Part shown: positions 56,855 through 64,000 of the stretch, piece by piece
Layout: every line of letters begins with the position of its first letter
How positions within the stretch are numbered: the first letter of the stretch is position 1
DNA from: Zygnema cylindricum
Lineage: Eukaryota > Streptophyta > Zygnematophyceae > Zygnematales > Zygnemataceae
Direction: 5' to 3'
Assembly: GCA_037447655.1 (NCBI GenBank)
Contig: JBBHKE010003230.1
Span: forward strand, 145,332 to 209,331
Length of the DNA: 64,000 nucleotides
Notes under the pieces: generated by a model
Databases searched by the model: none
Told to the model about the DNA's origin: nothing
What the model saw: the letters and a program-made list of their open reading frames with translations, nothing else
Position numbers and translations under genes: made by a program

Positions 56855-57274
56855 ATGGATCAAAAAAGAAAACAACATTTCATTTATCTTCCTTTTTATC
56901 TTTTTTTTATCTTTATTTCATGGGTTGATGAGGTAAAGGGGAGGAGAGTTTTAGGAAAACTTACTACAGGAATGACTTCCCGAAAACTGTTCGAGAAACT
57001 TTTTCATAGTTATGAGAATAAGGTTTTTGTATCCGTTCGCCCGGTCCTCAAAGATCATCTAGGTGATTATTCGTCACTTTTGGTTGTATCGTGCTGTTTT
57101 TTTTGGCTGAACACCTGCGGGTTGACAGTTGTAGACTGCGTCCTCACATCTCCGCCCGTGGTGTTGTCATCTCTGCTCGAAGCTTCTTCCACGAGTGCAA
57201 TATATATGGGAAAATTAGAAAAAGTGAGAGGTCAAAAAAACAAGGCAATCCATTATGAAAGGAGGGTGGGTTGA
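56855..57274 (+). CDS. Orphan 139-codon ORF, doubtful
   Basis: The ATG follows an A-rich tract. Residues about 8-24 are hydrophobic (FIYLPFYLFFIFISW), signal-peptide-like, and a second hydrophobic patch lies near residue 80. No recognisable domain, repeat or neighbour. AT-rich DNA gives such frames by chance, so it is probably not a gene. Confidence 0.15.
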   Translation: MDQKRKQHFIYLPFYLFFIFISWVDEVKGRRVLGKLTTGMTSRKLFEKLFHSYENKVFVSVRPVLKDHLGDYSSLLVVSCCFFWLNTCGLTVVDCVLTSPPVVLSSLLEASSTSAIYMGKLEKVRGQKNKAIHYERRVG

Positions 57275-58410
57275 AAATTTAGATTTTATATTTGGTTTTA
57301 AATTTCGAATCTCACCTTTTGTAAAATCTAAAAAACGAAGCGGGAATCTGTAAAAGTTGCAGCAAAAAAATTATACGAATGCGCTATGAAAACGATGCAG
57401 CATATGGAATGTACGGAATTTTAATTCAAGAGAGACCAAAAGGACAGACGATTTTGTATTATCGTTGTTTTGCAGCCATGACGTTTTTGCGATTAATAAA
57501 TCAGCCACGTGTAATTGTGGTCATCCAATAATATGTCACGTTACGTCGATTCATCAAGATAATTGTAAATTGCGACAAAATTAGGTTCAATATTTACTGT
57601 AATACGTGTGCCTTCCGTAACTTAGGCAACAGATCGCAACTTTATTAGAGTAAAGACACCTTAGGGCACTTTCCCATGTAACCGAAACTTTAATCTTGTA
57701 ACTTTGTTTCTAGCGAAGATTCTGCGTACATCTTTATGAGCATTCGGATGCAATCGCAAATAACTTGTTACTTCAAAAAGTGACAAGCGTAGACGTGTAC
57801 GAAACATGTGACACATAAACGGTACACAAAATGTTGCTAAACTTCCACTCAATTTCGATTTCAGACGTCCACCGGCACGTTGAACAGTTTCTGTCACTTC
57901 GCAATATCTGCACGCCACATTGTCGAGGTGGAGGTATTGCAGCTGTTTAGGGTTTGTGACATTGTGACGTCACGCGCGTCACGCTCAACTATGACAGCAC
58001 CCACGTCACAATTTCTAAAACTTTCCGCCATGATTTTCCGATTGTTGTTTTTTGTCTTTTCCTAATCTACTTGCCATCAAAATACGCTCAAAGATAGTCA
58101 AAAGAAATCGTTTTCATAGATTTTTCATTTGATACCTTTCTCGCCTTTTTTCATTGCAAGAATTGTGAGATATACGCGTTAGTGGGAGAGGGAGAGAGAG
58201 AGAGGCGCTTTCACGGACTTCGCTTTTGCGAAATGGCGTCCGTTGGTCGATACCCCTCCACTGCCTCTGTACGGAAAAAAGGTGCACGAAAAAAAGTACG
58301 TACAGGCTGTAAACGTGCAGTGGATTTTTTTTTTGAGGAAAATTTTGTCAAAATCCTCCGACGCGTGCGAAATCATATGCATATTCGCCGACGTCGTGGA
58401 ACTTTATTTA

Positions 58411-58432
58411 AAATCACCTCGCGAGGTGATTT
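58411..58432. repeat. 22-bp perfect palindrome
   Basis: Centred on CTCGCGAG with arms AAATCACCT / AGGTGATTT. Imperfect pairing (ACTTTA...TAAAGT) extends it to about 44 bp. Confidence 0.9.
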
Positions 58433-59018
58433 TATTAAAGTTTGAAGATGATATGGCAGGACGCGAAAGTGGGTCGAAACTCGCTAAACGATAAACTGCA
58501 TCCGATAGACGACAAACTGCGGTACAGCTAAAGTTTTAATGGAACGCAACTTGTACGGTGGTAATTTGAATTTTTTGGTACGGCTGCAGATTTTTTCCTT
58601 TTTTTCCAAGTTATAAAGGAAAACGACAGAAAATAACTGTAACTTTAGCACATGGGAAGTGCCCTTATTAACGTAAAATAACTCTAATATTAACCACCAA
58701 AGTGCGACGTTATTAGAGTTCGAAATTACTTTTATCATATGAAAATTCAAACAACGCAACGGAAATGTTGTTTGCTTTCAAACTACAACTGTAATTCATT
58801 CGTTCATAACTTTTGAAATTTGATTATGTAACTGCGCTTATTTTACATGTAACCTTCGACGGTGGTCCGACTTAACCGACATTCAGCGCGACAAATAATA
58901 CTAACGTCATAATGACGTCAAAATATACGGACTGACAGATTTTGTACTTCTACGTAAGTTAGTGTTGACAATTAGCGCGCACATAATTAATACCGACATA
59001 ACCCAATATAGAATAATT

Positions 59019-59092
59019 AAAAAAATTAGAGTAAAGTTCATAGTTGAAAAAGGTCTATGACATCAATTAGCGTCCATTACTCTAATTTTTTT
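59019..59092. repeat. Inverted repeat with 16-bp arms
   Basis: AAAAAAATTAGAGTAA (59019-59034) pairs with TTACTCTAATTTTTTT (59077-59092). Further TTACTCTAATTTTTT copies follow to about 59130. Possibly a MITE end or simple hairpin DNA. Confidence 0.7.
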
Positions 59093-59457
59093 TTTGTTTT
59101 TTTACTCTAATTTTTTCATTACTCTAATTACGATTCGCGGTGTAGTGTTATTAACTCTATTAACGACGGGTAGTGTAGTTTTTGTGATATTGTGACGTCA
59201 TGCTTATTTATGATACTGTCGACGTCACTCTTTCTAGAACATTCCGCATGCCGACATGATTTTATTTTTTTTGTCTTTTCTCCCTCGAACTGTTCCAAAT
59301 TACGTCAAAAATAGTCAATGTGTTTCCACAATGCTGTCAAATCGTAGACATAGAATTGTTCATTTTATTTTGGCAATAATATCGATTCTTTCGAATTCGA
59401 AACTGTTTGCATAGCGAATCGTATCAAAATCTAGTCCGAAATTGCCGTAACTACACT

Positions 59458-59494
59458 ACAGTACAGTACTGTACAGTACAGTACAGTACAGTAT
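59458..59494. repeat. ACAGT pentanucleotide microsatellite
   Basis: ACAGT/GTACA units in tandem, with one inverted unit making a GTACAGTACTGTAC palindrome. Confidence 0.85.
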
Positions 59495-59878
59495 TTTGGT
59501 ACGACGAAACACAATTCGCAATTTCGATTACTGTACGGACACGTCGTCAACCTAATGATTACAATATTTTAGTTGGAGATCACCGGCCTAATAAATAATA
59601 ATAAGAAAAAAAACAAAAGGGGAACTAATCTAACCAATGAAAACAAAACGTACAATCGCTTTAAAAATTCTCAAATCTGCCCGCGATTCGGGCAGAATAT
59701 TCCTGTGAGAAAAAAAAAAAACTTTCCAAAGTATCACCGTTCGCAGCTTTTAAGTGCTGATATGTTTTCCGCCACTTTAAACATATTTTATCCGTTCACA
59801 CGTGTCAAAATGCTAATCTACGGCGAGGATTAAAGCGAAGATTTTCACCTTCCGATTGGCGTTGTCAACCGAAAACTG

Positions 59879-60025
59879 GACAAGTGTGCACGAAAAAAAT
59901 ATGTTTTCAATGTCGAAAAAAAAACACCAACACATATAAAATTATAAATGATACACGGTGCTTTATGAGACAAGTGTGCACGGAGAAAATATGTTTTAGG
60001 TTGTCGAAAAAAAAACACGAACACT
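59879..60025. repeat. Direct duplication, 90-bp spacing
   Basis: GACAAGTGTGCACG followed by AAAATATGTTTT and TCGAAAAAAAAACAC occurs at 59879 and again at 59969, with a few changes. Confidence 0.8.
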
Positions 60026-61099
60026 GAGAGCCATTCAAATTTCTGTCTTCAATGTCTTCAAATTTCAAATTTCAAGCTTCTACAACGTTCCTGAATATTT
60101 TTTACCGATTTCATTCGATTCTATACAATATCGGAATTGATTCACGGAACATTCGCAGATTCGCACGTGTGAATAGCGCTAGGGTTTCAAATTTTACGTA
60201 CGGTTCACTGTACATAAGGGTGTACTTAAGTCAGATGTTCGACGTACGGAGAACATGGACGAATCGCCTGTCACACGAGGGCGTGCATGGCGGGTTTCGC
60301 ACGTGTCACATCATTGCAGTGGTAAAGACTTATCGGCCGTCTAAAAACAAATTGGAAACGCTATATAATGTAAACACCTGTAAAACCCGTATTTTGCGGA
60401 GTTACAATATATAGAGTTTCCAATTATCCCCGCACATTAAAGCCGTGCCGTCCCATGAAATACTGGAGGCTTGTCGTGACGCAAAAAAATGTCTTCAAAC
60501 TGTACGGTTACGTACGGATGATTCTAATAGTGTACCCACACGGATTTTAGAGTGTCCGCAAATTTCGCTTTTTACTTTTTTGGGTGCTGACCGAGCTTTC
60601 GAGGAACCCATTGGTACAGCGCCGTAATCATATCTATGTACGGACAAAATATCGTACGGACGAAGAATCGTACCGGACCGAATCGAGGTCGCTGTTCTAA
60701 AGAATGTTCGACGGAGTGCCGAAGGTGACGCGGACTTGGTAACAATTTTTACCACGTGCGAAAATCCGTACGATTTTGGAAATGTACTTCTAAGACCAAT
60801 TGGCGCGCTGCGATTGGCCATTTCATCTGTCCCGTTGGTCAGCGACAAATTAACTTACCAGGATTCCGTACAAATTCCAGGAATCCTCTCGTCCAGTTAT
60901 AAGGAACGCCGGCCACTCGCGACAACCTACCGCGTCACAAGTGTCACTGACGTACGTCCTCGTACCTTGTAGTTTTCGTACCTTTGCAGTTTTCGCACTG
61001 TTTCGTACTTTTTTCAATTTGTTTGGCACCTATTAAAGGACAAAAAAAAAAGTACCAACACCAATACTGTAGCGTGCACACTGCCCTTTCGGAATCTGG
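60026..61099. other. Intergenic upstream of the glycosyltransferase-like gene
   Basis: No convincing gene. Short frames (60052-60414, 60445-60627) show no domain. GTAC-containing words (CCGTACGG, CGTACG) are very dense here. Confidence 0.55.
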
Positions 61100-61500
61100 T
61101 ACTTAATTTTTTTTTTTTTTTTTTTTTTTTTTTTCTTACGTTTTCAACGTTTTCAAGTCGTCCTCTTTCACAAGTTTTTCATTTCTCAAATTTACCTCTT
61201 CTTCCCTCTTCCCTCTTCCCTCTTCTCTCCTGTCCCCTCCCCTTTCCTCCTCCCTCCTCCTTTCTCTTCCTCTCTCCTCCTCTCTCTTCTTCCCTCCTCC
61301 TCCCTCCTCTCTCCTCCTCTCTCCCCCCCTCTCCCCCTCAACCTCTTTTTCCTTCAGTTCCCCCCCTTTTTCTCTACAATTACTTTTTCTGAAAAAAGGT
61401 TTTTTTTTTTTTAATTTTTTAAAGACTTTTTTTTTCTTTGTTTTGTTTTCCCTTTTTTTTAATCGATCAGTTTAATAGAAACCTTTTTCCCTTTGTCGTT
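61100..61500 (+). promoter_or_regulatory. T-run and CT-rich leader/promoter of the downstream gene
   Basis: A run of about 26 T (61109-61134) and then a (CTCCT)n-rich pyrimidine tract (61190-61375) precede the ATG at 61512. No clear TATA box. Such tracts are common in plant core promoters and 5' UTRs. Confidence 0.5.
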
Positions 61501-61511
61501 TTCCTCCCGAA

Positions 61512-63230
61512 ATGATTACCGTACAATCTAAAACCGTTTTTTCCTCGTTTTTTCCCCAAAACCGGTTCTCCTTCTCAAAAAAACGAAATTCATCACCAGA
61601 ATTTTGTCGTTTTCATCGCCTTTTTTCCCTCTTTGTCGTTTTTCTTTTTGTCTTTTCCCAATCATGTGAAGGGAAAAAATCAACACTATTTTTCCCAAAA
61701 TTAGAGATCTACCCCAATTCCCAAATTCCCAAAACATTTCAAAAAGTTTCCCAAAACCTCCCTTTAGAAAATCTGAACCCTACAATAATTCTCCCAAAAA
61801 ACCCCAAAAAGATATCCGAAAACCTTCTCACTTTAACTTCCCAACAGCCAATCAGAGACCAGAATTCCCAAAATTCCCAAAAATCGCAAAATTCCCAAAG
61901 ATCTCAAAATTCCCAAAAATCTCAAAATTCCCAAAAATCTCAAAATTCCCAAAAATCTCAAAATTCCCAAAAATCTCAAAATTCCCAAAAATCTCAAAAT
62001 TCCCAAAAATCTCAAAATTCCCAAAAATCTCAAAATTCCCAAAAATCCCAAAATTCCCAAAAATTTGTCGAGGATTCCCAAAATCTAGAAGATTCCCAAA
62101 ACATAGGAAGACGCCAATTGGTAGAAAATGCAGAAATCTCCTCCTCCTCTCCTCCCCCCCCTTGGGGCCCCGAGGGAATCAACTATCCCGACGATTTTTT
62201 AAAACTTGCGGTTTTGCGCGATACCGATTCCGATTCGGACCAATACCGCGAAGAGGCTCAAAAATGGTCCGCAAGTACGGACTGCTACTTGACCAAAAAA
62301 TCGAATCGAGTCTCGAATAATTATATTAATAATGGAGGAGGAGGAGGAGGAGGAGTGCACGTAAACTTTTACGGAAAGTTTACGCACGAGCTTTTGGGTG
62401 CGATTCCGTACGCTTATTTTCATTATTTAAATGGGACTCTGGGGTCCACGACGAGTTGTGGAGTCAAAAGTAAATCCCTTTTTTATTTTTTCAGCGAAAA
62501 CCACGTCCACGACTTCGAATGCGAGGACAAAAAGGACAAAATTGGTGACATCAGCTATTTTGGATGGAACGAGCGGTTGGCGGAGGAGAAAGTGAAGGTC
62601 CCGAAGGAGTTTTTTGCGCCCCCTTTGGCCCCTTTTTTTAGGGAAATGGGGAAAGTCTGGGAAGACGTACCGGCCGGTGCAAAATTAGTGGTGATTTCGA
62701 ACAAATTGGGGTCTCAATTAAATTTGAATCCCAATAATTTTTTAGATATAGGCTTGTTAAAAACTGTTTTGCATAAGTTTTTAGATAATGGGTATTATGT
62801 GGTTTATAACAGGCCTGGGATGGCAAATAGTGAGGATGAATGGGAGGCGTCGAGGAACCATCTTCTCCATATGGACGATTTTAAAGTGGTACGGAAATTG
62901 TACTTAAAAAGGGCTTATACGGGGAGAATTCGATTAATGCAAGATATTCATTTTAAGAATCCGGACATTTCTTTTAATGAAGTTCAATTAAGGATGATGG
63001 CGAGATCGAAATGTTTTGTGAGTGTGGAGGGAGGGAATAGTATTTTGTCGAGTTATTTCGGAGGAACCAATTTGATTTTCGCGCGAAAGTTTTCTTCGAG
63101 AGACTTCGAAGCGTTTCATAAAAGTTACAATCGACTCTCCAATGTGAAGATTTTGGTGGGAAGAAGCCATTATTTTCTTCGAAAGGGAGTCGTAGATATG
63201 ATCAAAGCCGATGATTGTTTAGCGGTTTAA
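61512..63230 (+). CDS. Signal-anchored glycosyltransferase-like protein with QNSQKS repeats
   Basis: Intact single-exon frame of 572 codons. Residues about 31-54 (FCRFHRLFSLFVVFLFVFSQSC) form a signal anchor or signal peptide. A low-complexity stalk with 11 six-residue QNSQKS-type units covers residues about 119-186. A Gly run (about 275-281) precedes VHVNFYGKFTHELLG. The C-terminal 190 residues look like a Rossmann-type sugar-nucleotide transferase domain: AKLVVISNK (about 389), FLDIGLLKTVLHKFL and GYYVVYNRP (to 434), and ARSKCFVSVEGGNSILSSYFGG (about 500-518). The last pattern resembles GT61/NodZ-type folds with a conserved Gly-rich loop. Type II topology, stalk and domain suggest a Golgi enzyme acting on wall or glycoprotein glycans. 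The family is inferred from patterns only. No lesion seen. Confidence 0.6.
   Translation: MITVQSKTVFSSFFPQNRFSFSKKRNSSPEFCRFHRLFSLFVVFLFVFSQSCEGKKSTLFFPKLEIYPNSQIPKTFQKVSQNLPLENLNPTIILPKNPKKISENLLTLTSQQPIRDQNSQNSQKSQNSQRSQNSQKSQNSQKSQNSQKSQNSQKSQNSQKSQNSQKSQNSQKSQNSQKSQNSQKFVEDSQNLEDSQNIGRRQLVENAEISSSSPPPPWGPEGINYPDDFLKLAVLRDTDSDSDQYREEAQKWSASTDCYLTKKSNRVSNNYINNGGGGGGGVHVNFYGKFTHELLGAIPYAYFHYLNGTLGSTTSCGVKSKSLFYFFSENHVHDFECEDKKDKIGDISYFGWNERLAEEKVKVPKEFFAPPLAPFFREMGKVWEDVPAGAKLVVISNKLGSQLNLNPNNFLDIGLLKTVLHKFLDNGYYVVYNRPGMANSEDEWEASRNHLLHMDDFKVVRKLYLKRAYTGRIRLMQDIHFKNPDISFNEVQLRMMARSKCFVSVEGGNSILSSYFGGTNLIFARKFSSRDFEAFHKSYNRLSNVKILVGRSHYFLRKGVVDMIKADDCLAV
61869..62069 (+). repeat. In-frame 18-bp minisatellite, about 11 units
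   Basis: The unit ATTCCCAAAAATCTCAAA encodes NSQKSQ. Inner copies are identical and outer ones diverge. Because 18 is a multiple of 3, copy-number change keeps the frame. The antisense Leu/Ile-rich frame is a shadow. Confidence 0.95.
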
Positions 63231-63233
63231 GTG

Positions 63234-63348
63234 GTAGAGGGGGGGAGAGAGAGAGAGAGAGGGAGAGAGAGAGGGAGAGGGAGAGGGAGAGGGTGATGGA
63301 GATAGGAGGAGAGGAAGAGGGAGGGATAGAAAGGGAGAGGGAGAGGGG
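63234..63348. repeat. GA-rich purine tract after the stop codon
   Basis: GAGAGG/GGGAGA words in near-continuous purine run, directly after the stop at 63230. Confidence 0.9.
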
Positions 63349-63471
63349 TATTTTAAAACTTATACTCCACTTTCTGATGTGAAAATTATGGTGGAAAGAA
63401 CTAATTGTTATTTTCGAAAAGAAGTTATAAATGTGATTGGACATGATGTTATTTATCGGTTGAAGGCGTAA
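63349..63471 (+). pseudogene. Decayed duplicate of the glycosyltransferase-like gene's 3' end
   Basis: 41 codons including a stop, reading YFKTYTPLSDVKIMVERTN then YFRKEVINVIGHDV. They align with the gene's own C terminus FHKSYNRLSNVKILVGRSH, YFLRKGVVDMIKADD (63115-63230). The frame is kept but many residues changed. No upstream part is present. GA-rich tracts lie on both sides. Confidence 0.8.
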
Positions 63472-63720
63472 AAAGAGGGAGAGTGCTGGAGAGAGAAGGA
63501 GAAGGAGAAGGGGAGGGAGGGAGAGGAAAGGAAGGAGGGCGAGGGAGGGGAGAGGGAAGGAGGGAGAGGAAGGGAGAGAGGTAAGGAGGGAGACAGAGGA
63601 GGGAGAAGGAGAGGGAGGAGAGAGATGGAGGAGCGAAGAGGGAGGATGGAGAGGAGGTAGAAGAGTTAAGGAGGGATGGAGAGGGATGCAGATGCAGAGA
63701 GGAAGGGAAGAAAGAGTAAA
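63472..63720. repeat. Second GA-rich purine tract
   Basis: Continuous GGGAGA/GGAAGG words after the pseudogene stop, of the same kind as 63234-63348. Confidence 0.9.
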
Positions 63721-64000
63721 CTTCCATTATTTAGGGCATTGTAATAAATGTTTTTTTTTACATTCAAGCTGAAAATAAGTTTTTTTGAGTCAATGCGAAA
63801 GTCAACGGCGATCATTGCAAAAAATCATTTCTAAATGGGTTAGAAATTTAATTTTTCCGAAAGTCCATTTCGGCTGTTTTGATTCGAAAGTCAAACAAAT
63901 TACTTTTGAGTTACTATCTCCTCCCAATCCAAGAAAAAAATCTTTTTCGTGTCAATGTTTTCAATTCAAACATTGTTCGATTTAGTTTTTTTTTTTTTTT
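63721..64000. other. Window end; no gene seen
   Basis: AT-rich. The words GCGAAAGTCAA and TCGAAAGTCAAA recur at 63795 and 63883. Nothing else recognised. Confidence 0.5.

Larger units (their letters stand above)
57950..59330. repeat. Diverged direct repeat pair (57950-58115 and 59175-59330)
   Basis: Both copies run TTTGTGA.ATTGTGACGTCA, a second ACGTCAC block, an ATTCCGC/TTTCCGCC...CATGATTTT block, TTTGTCTTTTC and AAATAGTCAA-like words in the same order. Similarity is patchy. The sequence between holds the palindrome at 58411. Confidence 0.6.

Noticed and set aside
60052-60414. 120-codon ORF
   Set aside because: No domain, no promoter or neighbours, in GTAC-rich intergenic DNA; compatible with chance.
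61833-62081. Minus-strand frame of repeated GILRFL units; also a CRISPR-like look of regular repeats
   Set aside because: It is the antisense shadow of the 18-bp minisatellite. There are no spacers, so it is not CRISPR.
63202-63727. Ser/Leu/Pro-rich minus ORFs
   Set aside because: Antisense of the GA-rich tracts.

Overview
This window is nuclear DNA from a eukaryote, most likely a green plant. Evidence: a hydroxyproline-rich, extensin-like cell-wall gene, a spliceosomal intron candidate (GTGAGC...TTGCAG), plant-type AATAAA signals, and about 50 kb of Ty1/copia and chromodomain Ty3/gypsy retrotransposons. Primer sites match the anticodon arm of a plant-type initiator tRNA-Met. I cannot name the species; a streptophyte alga or an early land plant are guesses. 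No prokaryotic operon, CRISPR array or rRNA gene is visible.

Layout. 1-3811: intergenic DNA plus a proline-rich secreted protein gene (1148-1660) with TATA box, downstream intron candidate and polyA signals. 3812-32867: a pile of copia elements. C1 (+, 5'-truncated, 3812-6859) abuts C2 (-, 6860-11285), which is fused to C3 (-, 11286-12957), which abuts C4 (+). C4 (12958 onward) is split by C5 (-), C5 is split by the nearly complete C6 (-, 17273-23751, TSD TTAAC), and the 3' LTR of C5 also carries a 737-bp DNA-transposon-like insertion. Around 26640-31545 a C5-LTR/C4-gag segment is tandemly duplicated with a solo LTR at the joint. C4 ends with its 3' LTR at 31880-32867. 32990-33151: 5' fragment of a second proline-rich gene. 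33383-40823: C7 (+), with a 1.3-kb insertion in its reverse transcriptase. 40824-42890: C8 (+), 5' LTR and gag only. 42891-50602: C9, a young non-autonomous element with near-identical 1,094-bp LTRs and one long open gag-derived frame, carrying an antisense block of decayed pogo-like transposase plus an unknown ORF. 50603-53264: 3' end of a chromodomain gypsy element with an extra ORF. 53265-55129: C10 (-), gag and 5' LTR. 55130-61500: intergenic DNA with small repeats. 61512-63230: an intact 572-codon gene for a signal-anchored glycosyltransferase-like protein with an in-frame 18-bp minisatellite, followed by a decayed duplicate of its own 3' end between GA-rich tracts.

The most interesting material is in the copia LTRs. 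All related copies start reverse transcription at a site complementary to the anticodon arm (not the 3' end) of initiator tRNA-Met, and this site contains a gag ATG. Their U3 regions carry a tRNA-like module in antisense. Their RNA leaders carry a row of short hairpins with AGGG-type loops. C9 additionally has a gag frame joined in frame to shrunken remnants of reverse transcriptase and RNase H. The gypsy extra ORF and the antisense ORF inside C9 share an unrecognised tryptophan-rich domain. All comparisons were made by eye; no database was searched.
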